Shown here piece by piece: positions 42,201 through 55,600 of a stretch of 64,000 bases of DNA (position 1 is its first letter; each line of letters starts with the position of its first letter). The notes under the pieces were generated by a model, which worked only from the letters and a program-made list of their open reading frames with translations, made no database searches and was not told the DNA's origin. The position numbers and the translations under genes were made by a program. The DNA comes from Mesostigma viride (lineage: Eukaryota; Streptophyta; Mesostigmatophyceae; Mesostigmatales; Mesostigmataceae), in the NCBI GenBank assembly GCA_009746045.1, contig RPFO01002086.1, forward strand, positions 18,193-82,192. Reading direction: 5' to 3'.

Positions 42201-43159
42201 AAGCTTGTCATTTTCGTTAGAACCTTTGTCAGAAAATCTTGCGGGCTGCTTTGGCTGTCATCTCCCCATTTATATCCTAGAACCCATGTCGTCTCCCCTT
42301 TCTTACCCCCCACAGTTGCACCGCCCAATCCACAATCCATCACAGTTGATAAAACCACTTGTGTCGCTGTAGTGCCGCGTGGCAGATGTTTGGGAACAGT
42401 TGACCGATAAGCTTATCTTCACTATAGACAGTGCGACCTTTGGGTCACCCCACATGCTGGTAGTGGACCTTATAATTATGGTAATAGATAACAATTAACT
42501 AATATAGATATTTAAGTGATAGATAGTATACCGTTGGTTTGACCCAGGCTGCCACATGCACGTGTCATATCACCGGTGGACCCCCTTCACGCTGATCAAT
42601 GCTGTTTCTTTTTCCCTCCACATTCTCACTTTCATTTCCCTCCCCATGTCACCAGGATGATGAGGCGCTGGCTAAAGCAGAGGCCATCAAGGAGCGGCAG
42701 AAGCGTGCTCTGCTGGTACAAGTCACCCTGGCCAATGAGCTGGGCCTGCCCATCACCGTCCACAGCCGCAACGCAGGCAAGCACACGCTGGACTTGCTTC
42801 GTGCCGCAGGGGCAAGACTCGTGGTCATGCACGCGTTCGATGGCAAGCCTGGATACGCCGCCGATGCTGCTGCAGGGGACCCTGGGTATTATTTCAGCGT
42901 ACCCCCGAGTGCGGCGCGGCCTGGTGCGGATAAGCGGCGGCTCGTAACGCGGGTCCCCTTGGACCGGTTACTGTTGGAGAGCGACGCGCCTGCGCTGGGG
43001 GTGGTCAGGGATGAGCGGAACGAGCCGCGCTGGGTCACGCTGGTGCTGGGGGTGATCGCGGAGATCAAAGGCGTGCGGCGGGACGAGGTGGCACGGGCGA
43101 TAGAACAGAACACGCGGGTGCTGTTTCCGTGTCTCTTTGACGACGAGCATCGCTTATGA
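39274..43159 (+). CDS. TatD-family metal-dependent hydrolase, TATDN3-like (3 exons)
   Basis: Exons 39274-39429, 41083-41319 and 42656-43159, all phase-0 GT-AG junctions, give 298 residues, the usual TatD length. Metal and catalytic motifs appear in order: DTHAH (HxH), VGLHPVH, AIGEVGLDF, ITVHSRNAG, VVMHAFDG and LLLESDAPAL (Asp, with Ser in place of the common Thr). The GEVGLDF...HSRNAG...HAFDG pattern is closest to eukaryotic TATDN3. TatD proteins are nucleases and DNA-repair-linked enzymes that use two metal ions. The start ATG is the first in frame, with upstream GGAACC. Introns of 1653 and 1336 bases carry long repeats. A TGTAA at 43240 fits the 3' end. The gene converges with the GH172 gene. 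Confidence 0.92.
40150..41078. repeat. 28-bp minisatellite in TatD intron 1
   Basis: About 33 copies of a unit like ATGTAATCTATTAACCCCAC plus CTCCCCCC. Units vary at the 4th-6th bases (GTAATC/GTTATC/GTTACC), and there is a higher-order duplication at about 40222-40345 and 40400-40510. The repeat runs to within a few bases of the acceptor, so its C-rich part supplies the polypyrimidine tract. Confidence 0.9.
41517..41790. repeat. 59-bp tandem repeat in TatD intron 2
   Basis: Four near-identical units with GGTGAGT starting at 41534, 41593, 41652 and 41711, then a degenerate one. Each unit contains GGTGAGTGGCGTGGTCCACTG and ATAATCCCATCCTGCTTGGC. Confidence 0.9.
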
Positions 43160-43239
43160 TAAACAAACTATGCACATCAATTTATTGGAAGGTGACCCCC
43201 CTCCCCCCCCCCCCTTCGGGGAGGGTCAAGTTGGAGGAC

Positions 43240-43244
43240 TGTAA
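43240..43244 (+). promoter_or_regulatory. TGTAA polyadenylation signal of the TatD gene
   Basis: TGTAA 80 bases after the stop, downstream of a C-rich tract. Consistent with chlorophyte 3' ends. Confidence 0.6.
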
Positions 43245-43499
43245 ATGTTACCATTGATAAAAAGATTTATCCAGATTTGGGTGAACAGGTCTATCATGGA
43301 TACATCTGACAATTATGTTCTTACTGGTTTTCTGCGCTACGCACAATTGCGTTGATATCAAGCTAGCATCGTGCCAGGTACTAGATGAATACATTCTAGG
43401 CTACTTCCTGCAAGGGTGGGAATGTAAGCTACCCTTGCTCTAGGTGCACACGCTATTCCCAGCTAAGGGGGAGCATGTCAGATATAATATCGCGTTCTA

Positions 43500-43580
43500 A
43501 TGTCGAATTAATTAATTAATTAATTAATTAATTAATAGACACGTGACTGCGTCACGTGAGCATAAGTCCTCAGTGGGAGG
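43500..43580. repeat. TTAA tract with a LINE-type tail motif
   Basis: (ATTA)n tract 43504-43535 followed by a CACGTGACTGCGTCACGTGAG hairpin. Resembles the tails of the LINE cluster, minus-oriented, but no coding remnant is attached. Confidence 0.4.
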
Positions 43581-43638
43581 GGAACATGGGATGGAATGGA
43601 TGGTGTAAGCTGTCTAGGTCTAATTTCGAAAACACAGG

Positions 43639-46600
43639 TTAAAAAAGGGAAAATACCCAATAGTAGTACTCTGTCCATCCAGGACCTACCACGCTATGAT
43701 GCGTCCATTGCTCATGGTAGCCGTTGGGCTCCAACACACGAATAGAAACGCAAATGCGGTTCTTCTCAGTTGTGTACTGCTTGGGCAAGACATACTCAGT
43801 ATCAGAGAACCGATTACCGAGCTCTTGATATCTCACTTCGTCTACCATCCAATAACCCACTTTTTCTCCGTCTATGGACACGAGTCCAAGCTGGGGCTTT
43901 ATCATGCTATCAATCCGGCGGCGCAACGTCACACCACTGTTGTTGCTCATAATTTTCACACAAAACGAGACATCACCAGATAGAAAGTTTTGGGCGCCAT
44001 CAGGCCCATGCGCTCCATTGCTAGTGGGGGTTTTGCCAATGCTTGCTGATGTTTCTCGGCCCAGGTCACTCAGAATGTAATGCCGCCAGTCTCGTTTACC
44101 ACAGCCAGCCCGGCATCCTTCGGCCCGCCATCCAGGATATGTTGAATTCAACAGAACGAGCTGGGACCCTGCATACACCAACAATGTGCAGATAAAAATG
44201 GCACGAGCATTTTGAAAACGAAGCACGGCCACAATATAAAAAATTTTGTTGACAGCAGCTAATCAAAGACTGCAACATTAACAGGAAGAATACAACTGCA
44301 AGGAAATCAGCTCAAGAAAAAGCAGCACAACATAGAGCCATAGAAACATAGGTAACATGCAATCCTGAAGGCGGTATCCCGAAACCACCCTCAACTGATC
44401 GCAATTTTAAAGCATTTGGTAGCTGCCTAGTGATGGCTGGGGACCGTGAAAACCAAGTCTTGGCACTTCTTCGAATTGCAGATAGCAATACCTCCATTCA
44501 TACATTAGTAACAACCTGAAAATAGAAAACGATGCTACATTTGGCATATCTAGGCCCAGCCAATCCACTCATCCACACATAAACACATTTTAGACTCTAA
44601 ACTTGTGCTTTGAGCTAGTCACATGGTCTAAATGGCCACAATCATGTGAGATTAATCTTCCTACAAAACAGGTACTTCATTTGGCGGGGGAAAAAAAATC
44701 AAATCAGCATGGCATGGAGATGGGCAAGACATTATATAAATTCTATGAACCGTGGAACTCCAGGGTAACCAGACTCTTTATTAAAACAATGAGTGGAGCA
44801 CATACAAAAGGCAGGCCACATCCCGGCCGCCAATGCTCATGGGAACACTTGTTGCATGTCAAAGGCTAGCCTTACCCCCAAACACGCAGGGAGGGTGGAC
44901 GGGAAAAGATAAGAAGCCAACCTTAGCTAGGTGGGTTTGCTTTTGTCTTTTTTGCATGTCACGCGGCCTTGGCCCGGACGGCATTTTTTTGCCACTCAAA
45001 TTTTGAGTCTGAACAAAGGACGCAAATTGGCGTTCTAATTGCCAGCGGCTTACGTTAGTCTGCCGGGTCTATTAGGTCACATACTGCGTGAGAGAAAAAG
45101 TCTAGATCTAGTTAAGCACTACGACATTAACCAAGATCCTAGACAGTGGCAGGATTATATCTCAACGTAGCTCCTGCCACCTGGCCAGGAAAAACTGGCC
45201 GGCCAAACCTTGTGCCGCTACCACTCCGGATCAGGCCGCACCGGCCCCAACAGGTTTGTAACGTGAACCCTATACCCTAGCTATAGCGGCTACCCTTCCT
45301 ACCGCACTATAGAGAAACTACTACAGTATGTTCAGAGACCCCCGATTCTATTAACTGTGGAACTCCACGGTAACCAGACTCTTTATTAAAACAATGAGGG
45401 GACCACATGCAAAAGGCAGGCCAAACATCCCGGCCGCCGATGCTCATGGGAACACTTATTGTCAAAGGCTAGGCTAGCCTTACCCTTACATCCCTCTCTG
45501 GCGATCCATGCCAGGGGCAAAGAACCTGTCATAAGTAGAAACGAACAACCAAACTAGGTGGAGGGCAATTTCGAAATAGCTCGCAATGCCCGAGGGGGGC
45601 AGGCGGCCATGGCCCAAAGAAGAACCGCAGGAAGGGCCACGTCCAAACTGCGGTGCAAGCCCACATAATGGGCAACTGTGGAGCTGCTAAGCCAGCACCC
45701 CCGGCCCTGGATGTCCCCCAGGTTGCGACCCTCAAGGAAATCATGAGTGGCACCCCCGTGCCGCAGCCCGTGAATGGTGAAAATCTGGGCGAGCCCCAAG
45801 GCCTGAGTGGCATCCTGCCAAAAGCGCCTGAATTGCGGGTAGGTGAAAGGGAACACGGCCTCCCAAGCGTGCTTGCCCGCGAGGCAGTGGCGGAGGATGA
45901 TTTCAGAAATCACGTCTTCCACCACCACCGACTGAGTCTTGCCCTTAAGAGGTCTTGGTAGACTTCAACAGCAGGGCGCCCCGCTGAGCCGGCCCGAGCC
46001 GAACGTCAGGCTGGAGGCGCACATGGCCAACGCGGAGGTTCAGCGCCTCCGTGATTCGCAGGTAATGGCGGAACACGATGACCACCAGCAGGTCCGCAAG
46101 GCGCTGACCTTGCATTACCATCGTGCTGGCAAGTGCAAACGCCGCCTCCCATGGAATGGGAGGAGGGGCACGGGTGGCACAAATGTTTTCCACCCAGCGA
46201 GGACGCCACGGGCCAAGTCCCACCGCTTCACCATACCGGGATAATAAAGTTGCAACCCCATCAAGGCATTGACACACGTCTGGCGGCTGCATCCCCGAAA
46301 ATGAGCCCAGGCGACATACGCACAAAATGTCTCTTCCTGGGTGTCAGCGCGTGACGATGACCTGTCCGCCCGGCCGCCAGCCTCCCACCAAGTCATTAGA
46401 GAATCAAGGCCACGGCGGTAGGCCAGCAAGGTAGCCGGCTTTACTTTCCCCTCTAGCAATTGAAGGTAACTAAGAGGTGCAGGGGGCCCCGGGTTAGGAT
46501 GGATGCCTTCCGCGGTCAGGTCGCGTACCCGGCCTGCCAAGAAAGCTTCCATGGATTGGCCGCGAGAAACGCCATCTGCGCGTTGAAGAGCACTCGGCGT

Positions 46601-49600
46601 CCACACCCACTGGGAACGACTCCCAGTGGCGAGGGTCAGCGCGCACAAGCGGCGGCACTGCTTGTTGAGATTGTAGGATGATGACTGCCCGTTAGCCAAG
46701 CATCCCAATGCCGCGGTGGAATCCACCAACCTCACCCCCCGCTTGCCTCGGTTTGCCAGGCTGCGCGCACTCCTCTCCACGCCCTTCACTGCAGCCCGCA
46801 CCTCCTTCTCGTTGATGTGCATCCCCGGAACCCGCCAACGACTCTTGATCCCAACCCGCCATTGCTGGCCAGTGATCGCTTGTTGTGCCCGCCCGCTCAG
46901 CGGCCTAGGGCCAGGTTAGGCCACCTCGGTCGGTATGAGCAAAGTCGGGTACTACCGCACCTCATGTGCCCGCGCCAGCTCCGTCACATCGCCCGGCTCC
47001 ATCGCAGCGTAACGACACCTTGCCCGCAGGTGGACGCGTCAGACGCGACAACCTCACGTGCCAAAGGTGCGCTTCGGTCAATCCTTAGCATGGGAGCCAA
47101 GGCCAGGACACACTCTAAATCCTCCTGCAACCCGGCCCACAGCACCCGCGACCGCTGCCCCCACCCTTGCAGGCTGATGAATTTGAAACATTGCTGCCAG
47201 ATGGAGAGGCAGCTGCGACTTAACATCTGCAGCCAGCCCCTCAGCCGTAGCTGGTCCATGAGTGAGTATAGCTCGCCTGTGGGCAATCACGAGGGTGAGC
47301 TTCTAGACTGTTGGTTCCAGCACGCCGTTCCGTGGGTGCGCCACCCCCAGGGCTGCTAGCTCGTCCCCTCCCAAGCTGGCCATCTTAGTCTTCTCCTTAG
47401 ATAGCACAAGGTTGTTAGGCAGGTAGCCTTCCTCAATAGCACGCGTGATGAGGTGGTTCACCGCCTTGCAGGTCTGCCCGTTGCTGGCAACAAAGTCATC
47501 TATGGTGATGGACAGCATGGCGGCAGGGTTTTTTCTCCAGGTCGCCAAATTCCAGGCTGGATTGTCATGACCCACGACCGGATTCCCATCCCATGGTTGC
47601 TGGCGTCCTCCAACACCCCCGGCAGCACCCGCTCTGAAATCCGACATTTCAAACTCTAGGCTCGGCTCGGCAGCGCCACCGCTTTCGAGGCCTTGAAGTG
47701 GCTTCCTGCCCCCTCCATTCCTCCCAGCGCTTCCTTCAAACCTTGCATGAACTTCTCGGCTGGGACCTCCACCTCCTCATCCTCCTCGTCATCCTGATTT
47801 TCGGCTTCCGGAGGTGCCCCAACAGATGTCGCCAACCTCACCCTCGTTGCCTTTCCGACCCTCCCCAGCAGCCGAATTTTCGGCTTTGCCTTTCGGCTTG
47901 GCCATTTTTCGTTGCGCAGGTGGCGTTGGTGGCAGCGCCTCCTCCTCGCCGGCCACCGTGAGACCTGCCAGCGCCTGCAGTTTTGCCACCAAACGCTTCG
48001 TTTGGGTCACGTGCCTGCAACACGGCGTCAACGTCGATGTGATCGGCCAGCAACTGCACGACAGACCTCAGCTGGCTTGAGCTCCACGAGTTGGCGTCCG
48101 TCACCCAGTCCTCGGTACCGAAGACCTGCTCGACTGCGCCCACAGCTTCTGCGGGGCTGGTGCACTTGGCGAGCTGCTTCTTTTTGGTGCTGAAGGCGAC
48201 TGGCGAGTGACTGGCGGCAGCAGCCCGCGGCGTGGGCGTCCCATCCTCCTCTCGCGCTGCCTGCCTTGCTTTAGCCTTGCACCCCTTCGGCATTGCTGCT
48301 CAGGCCCAAAAAAGGCTCCGACTGTGAAGGTTCGTCAAACCAGAGGTTCGTTCCCCCTGGCTTGCTGTCGCCGCCCTTGTGAAAAGAAAAGAGGCCGACC
48401 TTAGCTAGGTGGGTTTGCTTTTGTTCTTTATGTGTGTCACGCGGCCTTGGCCCGGACGGCATTTTTTCGCCACGCAAATTTTGCGTCTGAACAAATGACG
48501 CAAATTGGCGTTCAAATTGCCGGCAGCTTACGTAAGTCTGCCGGGTCTATTAGGTCACATACTAGACCCGGCACATTATGTCACATACTGTGTGAGAGAA
48601 AAAGTCTAGATCTAGTTAAGCACTACGACATTAACCAAGATCCTAGACAGTGGCAGGTTTATATCTCGACACATAGCTGTTTACATAGCTCCTGCCACCT
48701 GGCCAGGAAAAACTGGCCGGCCAAACCTTGTGCCACTACCGTTCCAGATCAGGCCGCACCGGCCCCAACAGGTTTGTAACGTGAACCCTATACCCTAGCT
48801 ATAGCGGCTACCCTTCCTACCGCACTATACAGAAACTATGTTCAGAGACCCACAATAAATTCTCAGGTATTTAGAGTGCATGCGCTCAAATTATGGGCTC
48901 AAGCGGAATAGTCGTTCTCAGATAATTGTTCTTCTAGGCGATCACCCGTGCAGACTGTTTTCAGTCAGCATAACTGACACCTCCTTTCCTATCCAAGGAA
49001 CCCAAAAACAAACATGGTTACAAAGGAGGAGGCCAGGTACCTGATGTGGCAGAGTGCTTCCAGTTGGCACTGCCAACTTGGAAGCTACATACCACTACAT
49101 GTAGTAGCAATAATTGTAGCGTACATGCAAAATCAGCAGGAAAAATAATTTAAGCCAAAAACAGTTTCCCGTGTGAGCTTCATGCCAGTTATGAAGCCAT
49201 CAGTGTTTCTTCTAAGGTGGGGGGGCATTCGGACGGTCTGGACGAGGGGGCGAAGTGCCCGAGTGGGGAGAGGTCCGGGGGGGCACATTTCCCCCAGGAT
49301 GCTGGCCAATTTTTTATGGGAAGAACGAAATGGCAATAGGATTTCTATCATTTTTTTATGCTTCATCTAGCTTTCTTACAAAACTGGGTCAGCGCCTCCA
49401 GTGACAAAACCCAGGCCAAAGGGGTACTAGAAGCTGATGGCCCTAGGCATTTAAGAATCCCAAAACACGGCCAAAAAAGTACCAAACACGGTTATGCAGT
49501 ATGCATCTATTTGCAGCCAAGCTACTAAGTAGGCAAGCACCAAGACAAAATCAGGAAGATAACGGGCTATCTGACTGTGGAGTGTGGGCTAGGCCAAGCC

Positions 49601-52600
49601 GCACATCCATTATATGACATAGTAATGGTACCATGACGATTTTGGGGGTAGAAAGCAAAGAAAACCAACAGATTCTGCAAACTCATCACAAAACTTAGCA
49701 GTCTCCGATAAAATAGCATTCCTTGAAACCCCTGAATTCATTCGTAAAAGCCTTTTGAAGCCGCTTGTCCCTGGCCATTGACGTCAACTCACCCAGAGCA
49801 CTCATAAGCCCCCTAGCTTCTTCCTATAAGTTCACCCCCTGCTTTTTGCGTGTGTCCCTTTTGCCACAGACGATTGAGCAATCCTCCTTCCTAATACAGC
49901 CTCTCCATGCTGATTTCGTAATCCATGCGCCGCAACCCCCCGTTCCTCATTATCAGAATCCAAAACTACTCGAACTGACAGCAGGGGTGGAACCGAAAGC
50001 TTTAAAATCGCTTCCAACAGCCTCCTATTTCTTTCTCTGCTTTAGCATGCTTGCAGAGAGTTTCGTTGCTTTAACCATCGGCAGCATCCAGTTAGCAAAC
50101 ATGCAGATCGATTCTCACTTTTTATTAAAGATTCCGCAGTTCCGTTTAATTTTTGCACAGCCCGTTGTTGTATGTCTTCCCAGCTCTATTAGGTATACCT
50201 CCGCTCGCTTAAAATTATTCTGAACATGCTTGCAGAAGCATGCACGTCCCAAAGTTTTTTATCCGTTCTCTAGCGCAACATTAGCCAAATACATCACCGT
50301 AATCAGACTTAGTTTAGCTGCGTTGCTGCCATTTTTGCAGCCTCTCTTTTCATGCAAGGGGGAAAGCCGGCATGACATTCGTATGGCTGCCCAGTGCCTC
50401 TTGACAAACATTGCAGGTGTTCCTACGGACTGACACCCACGAAAGGAATGTACCTAGAATTCACCAATTTGTTATGGGACAAACATAGGTATCATGCGGC
50501 AAAACATGGAATCTTGCTTAGAATCCGGTACGTAGGCCCAGCGCCATGCCGCATGGTGGCAGCCAGTGGCCCAGCCTGCTGCCTGCAGGCTGCAAAACTC
50601 GGCTAGTATGTGGTGGGGCCCCCCGGACACCTACGGGACATGTCCGGACGGCCGCGCCGCCTCCGGACATCTGCGTCCGGATGGCCCCGCGACCTCCAGA
50701 CATTTGGACACAATGTCTGGATTCGGACCATTAGCAGAGAAACACTGGAAGCCATTCAATGACGCGTTGACAGGTCAACAAAACAAACAACGTTATTCCT
50801 TGCACAAGATAGAGAGTATGCATCATGCACCCTTCAAAAAAAACAATGCAATGAAAGCCTGGCACGTATTCCCAGATGAATTCTAGGTCATTTTGCAAAA
50901 GCCCAGCTACGGCATAAAAGCAATTGCAAATAGCTGCGATGAATCTGACGATGCAACTGCATACATCGGCAAACCACTCTCAAAAAGGAACTCCGTAGGA
51001 AAATCGCAACTATCATACCAAGCATTCAAAGCATTAAAACATCGTCAGAGGTAGGGCGAAGTACCGTACAATGAAAGGCATTTCTCTTCCCAGGTGTACA
51101 AGAAATGAGAGGTCGGATTCACATCGCCCAGGCCTGAATAAAACCTTACCGTGTATAACGGGATAAAGGTATGCCAAAAGGTATCCAAAGCTAGTGCTTA
51201 CATACATGCTTCTTTCCCAATCCATTGATCCCAAGATAACTGTTTTGTCACCGCCGCACAAATGCGATCCAATTTAAACATCACATCCGAACTTTAAAAT
51301 TAGACCCTTGTGGCGATGAGTACAACCAATGGCAACAATCTTGGAATCTACTCATTTTCCACGATGAAACAGCATTATTATGTAAATGACTCCATCTTAC
51401 AATTACAAATACAACGATTCCCCCTGCATTTTTGCATGCCAAGAACGTTTTCCTGAAATCACGTTGTCACCTACCTCAGTTGACCTTCCGCGCACCATGC
51501 ACCCACCTTTTCACTTTATGGAAGGTACCATTCTCTTGGGGGAGGGGGGGGGAGGCAAGATGAATATTGCTACACCGCATCCCCACCATTAGCAGCTCTA
51601 AAAAAATATTACAACCATTGAAAAGAATGCCTCCTTTGGCAGATACCTAAAATGTTTTGGGTAACAATTATTGTCCTGCGTGCGATACTTTTAGGGGAGG
51701 AAAGCCCTGCTCAGTTGTCTTCGGGGTAGCCTTTAGAGGACAGGTCCCTCCCGCCCTCCCTCCCGGCTCCCTCCCTCCCTCCCTCCCTCCCTCCCTCCCT
51801 CCCTCCCTCCCTCCCTCCCTCCCTCCCTCCCTCCCTCCCTCCCTCCCTCCCTCCCTCCCTCCCTCCCTCCCTCCCTCCCTCCCTCCCTCCCTCCCTCCCT
51901 CCCTCCCAGGGCGCTAACTGCATATTGGTGGTATGCCACGGACTGGTCACCCCGTTGGCCTAAAGCCGCCTGTATGGTACATGATGTATGATGTAGGGTG
52001 ATCACATCACATCACAGGGCTACCCCGCAAGAGCCATGCCCAAATATACCCATTTTGCCAGGGTGGGTAGATTGAAGATACATAGTCCAGAGAACAATGC
52101 GCTTCGCACAAAAGCGAAGCCCACCACCAGAAGGGCAATCAACCTTCGACATCAGCCAGCATAACATATTAGCCTGCAGATCATTTCTAAATATAAAAAT
52201 TCATTTTCCAGGTGTGGCAAGTCGCCACAGATATAACAGGCATAAAGTAACAAATACCTGCTCAAACTTTCCTACCATCCATCAGTCTTCACAGGAATCA
52301 ACAAGTGTTTCCACTAACGGCATTGCTGGCCAACTGTGGTGGCATAGCAACAATTTTGTAACTTGTATATATTTCACCCACTTGGCAAGACCTCCAAGAC
52401 ACCACATAACAGCGTTGCTGTGCTAGAATGCAAGCTTGCTTCGCCAGAGACAGGCCAAGCTTAAATTGGACGCCAGAACGAAATGATGCCGCACTTGGCA
52501 GTGTCAGATGAGTTTTCAGCCGGCTAACTGCCTAGAAGGTATATGAGCCGCTCCAATTGCAATGGGTGGCAGGTTAGCTGAGCACCAGCCTGGTGAAACA

Positions 52601-55600
52601 CTGCCTAGGCCGCCTGCCAGCTTTGCGCCGGCAGGGCCCCATAAGGCCCTGGCACAACTTCAAGGTAATTTCCTAGCCATATTTCCTAGTCCTGGAGTCC
52701 ACTCAAATTATGGGCAATATGCCATCGATTACCCTTTCAGAATCAGGCTACATCCATGCAGCATGCTCACTCGCCTAGAATGGGCTGCGCTGTCGAACGC
52801 CACAACATGCCGCACCATCGAACTCAGCACTACTTCATTGCGCTAAGGACCATTACTACCCCGCCACACATGACCGAGCTGAACAGGATTACTTTGGCTG
52901 TCCCCCATGCAGAGGCCGAGTCCAAGTAAACCTCCGAAGTTGATGGTTCCATGCGTGGCTCATTGCGACAATGTTGATTGGAAAGCTGGGGATCGATACT
53001 AAAATGTTTCTGGCTGAGCACGTGCGCGTCGCTCCAAGTACAACAGCGTGTCACCCACCTGGAAAACTGTAGTCATGCGCTGCCTCCGAAAGCTCGTTGC
53101 CCACATCGATCTCATCGGTAAGCTGCATGCGCTCGTTGCCATCTTGGGCGTAGAACATCACCATGGAGGCCCAGGCCGAGAAATTGGTGGCGTCTGGCTG
53201 CAAATTGTAGGCCAAAGCGGAAATTTGAGCCACAGGTCGACATGTTCGACGATGAATATCATACTACCCACAAGAAGAGCCCAAACCAGTCAGGAATAAA
53301 CACGGCGCTGGGCTCTCATCCACGCCAAGCCATACATAAACCTAGATTCTACATTATTCTCGTATCAGTTCGGCTTGCAAGCTTCAAGGATATTCAGGAA
53401 TATGATATTCAGGAAGGTGCACTCAAAGGCCACCCTCATTGCTTGTGAAGATACGCAAATTACTTGAATGGATGGATGGATGGATGGATGGATGGATGAA
53501 TGGATGGATGGATGGATGGATGGATGGATGGATGGATGGATGGATGGATGGATGGATGGATGGATGGATGGATGGATGGATGGATGGATGGATGGATGGA
53601 TGGATGGATGGATGGATGGATGGATGGATGGATGGATGGATGGATGGATGGATGGATGGATGGATGGACGGATGGACGGACGGACGGTCGGATGGAGGGC
53701 CGGACGGCAGGACCGATGGCCGGAGGGACGGACGGACGGCAGGACCGATGGCCGGAGGGACGGACGGACGGACGGACGGACGGATGGATGGATGGATGAA
53801 TGGATGGGTGACAGTTTGGTCAGCGTTTTCTGCAACGCCTTGCAAAAACAAACAACTTTGCTCCGTACCATCTTAGCCATAGATTCAAGAGTTTTGCGCC
53901 AAGATCCACCGCTAAAATAACAGCATCCGATGTAAATGTTCGAATACCATCCCCTAGCCGTACACCTCTCAAAATAACCTCTTCGCAGATTCTTCGAAAT
54001 GTGCTCTGCAAAGATGTCCATGTATGTGGTGCTTTGCCAGGACAACCCGTCCCTACTATGGGGGGAGCCACTGTGCGTAAGGGGGTAACCTACTATGGGC
54101 GTAAGCTTTACCGTGTACCCGATCCCTTCCAGTCGAATCTGCATACTCCTGCGGAAGTTAACCCGTTCAGTTGCAAAAACGCGGTATTGGTTGAACTCCG
54201 GGGTCCTGGCGGTGCGCCGGGAAGCACGGACGCCATAGGCAGCAGATGACGGGCACATGGCCGTAGGAGCCCTTGGAGCGAGTCGCCAGCCAAAGAGCGG
54301 GCCTGAGAAATCACCTTGGGAATATTTTTGCCAGCCGTTGAAGGCATCTTCCATTCCTGTTTCCGGAACACAAACGCAGTAGAACCTTTGGACCAATGAG
54401 CCGAATAAGAAGCACACAACCAGCTTATCTCGCTTGGAATCATTAAGTTGCCTTGCGGATGGCCCTCGCTCAAAGTATTTTCCATGCAAGGTGGTGTGAC
54501 GCTGACATCCTCACTGTAGGTCATTCATGCTTCCAAATCCGCGAATCCAGAAAACACAAACGCTAGGCACAAGCCGGACACAAAACGCCAGATGCTGCCA
54601 TTTAAAGGACCCCCAAACAGGTGATAAGGCGCAACAACAGCAAATATCAATTCAAAAAGGTTGCTAAAAAAGATGCATTCGAATTTTCACGTCGCAAAAG
54701 AAACAAATACAGTGGTAGATAGCTTACAACAGTACTACCGGTACTATTAGTACTAGTAGGGGTAGTAGCAAGCGCCGCCGCCGCCGCTGACGCCGCCGCC
54801 GCCGACCGCCACCCCGCCCTCGCCCCGCTCCTGCTCCCGCCACCGCCGCAACCGCCCCCCCCCCAACCACCCCCCCCCACCCCCACCCGCACCCGCACCC
54901 GCACCCGCACCCGCACCCGCACCCGCACCCGCACCCGCACCCGCACCCGCACCCGCACCCGCACCCGCACCCGCACCCGCACCCGCACCCGCACCCGCAC
55001 CCGCACCCGCACCCGCACCCGCACCCGCACCCCGCCGCAGCATCCGCAGCATCCGCAGCATCCGCAGCATCCGCAGCATCCGCAGCATCCGCAGCATCCG
55101 CAGCATCCGCAGCATCCGCAGCATCCGCAGCATCCGCAGCATCCGCAGCATCCGCAGCATCCGCAGCATCCGCAGCATCCGCAGCATCCGCAGCATCCGC
55201 AGCATCAGCAGCATCAGCAGCATCAGCAGCATCCGCAGCATCAGCAGCATCAGCAGCATCAGCAGCATCCGCAGCATCCGCAGCATCAGCAGCATCAGCA
55301 GCATCAGCAGCATCAGCAGCATCAGCAGCATCAGCAGCATCAGCAGCATCAGCAGCATCAGCAGCATCAGCATTAGTAGTAAATTCACAAGTTTTAAGGG
55401 GCTTTTTTACCGTGACGGATGGATTAATATCGGTAGCATCTAAACCGAACGGGTGCGTTTCGCTACATTTTCTGCCATTATCGGTAAGTAATACTTCAAG
55501 CCTCCGCAGTGCGTGTCTGACGTTTCCACGGAAGAACGGCCGTTGTTGCGCGCTTGGGCGAGAGATTTACAAGTGCAAGGTATATATATTTGTGGCGGAT

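Larger units (their letters stand above)
44740..48851 (-). mobile_element. PAT/Kangaroo-like (DIRS order) tyrosine-recombinase retrotransposon with split direct repeats
   Basis: On the minus strand the order is A1 (48851-48381), gag-like, RT, RNase H, recombinase, B1 (45488-45345), A2 (45341-44903), B2 (44880-44740). A1/A2 and B1/B2 are direct repeats, which is the split-direct-repeat layout of PAT and Kangaroo elements, used with circular intermediates. The recombinase carries R...HxxR...W...Y. The RT lacks its N-terminal half and several frames are shifted, so this copy is a deleted derivative. No target duplication is expected for this order. It lies within the GH172 intron in the same orientation as the gene. 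Confidence 0.85.
44169..53058 (-). other. Third intron of the GH172 gene (8.9 kb)
   Basis: The intron runs between donor 53058 and acceptor 44169. Its left third holds the PAT/Kangaroo-like element; 48852-51765 and 51908-53058 are AT-rich with many small meaningless frames; a CCCT microsatellite sits at 51766-51907. A stretch at 50620-50730 has several CCGGACA/TGTCCGGA words. No further gene is supported. Confidence 0.6.

Noticed and set aside
43639-44232. Separate membrane-protein gene starting at GTG 44232 with a hydrophobic N-terminus
   Set aside because: The hydrophobic stretch is intron sequence upstream of acceptor 44169; the rest fits the last GH172 exon in phase.
53365-54489. 374-codon minus-strand frame
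   Set aside because: Only 54356-54112 is accepted as a GH172 exon; the rest runs through intron and a microsatellite.
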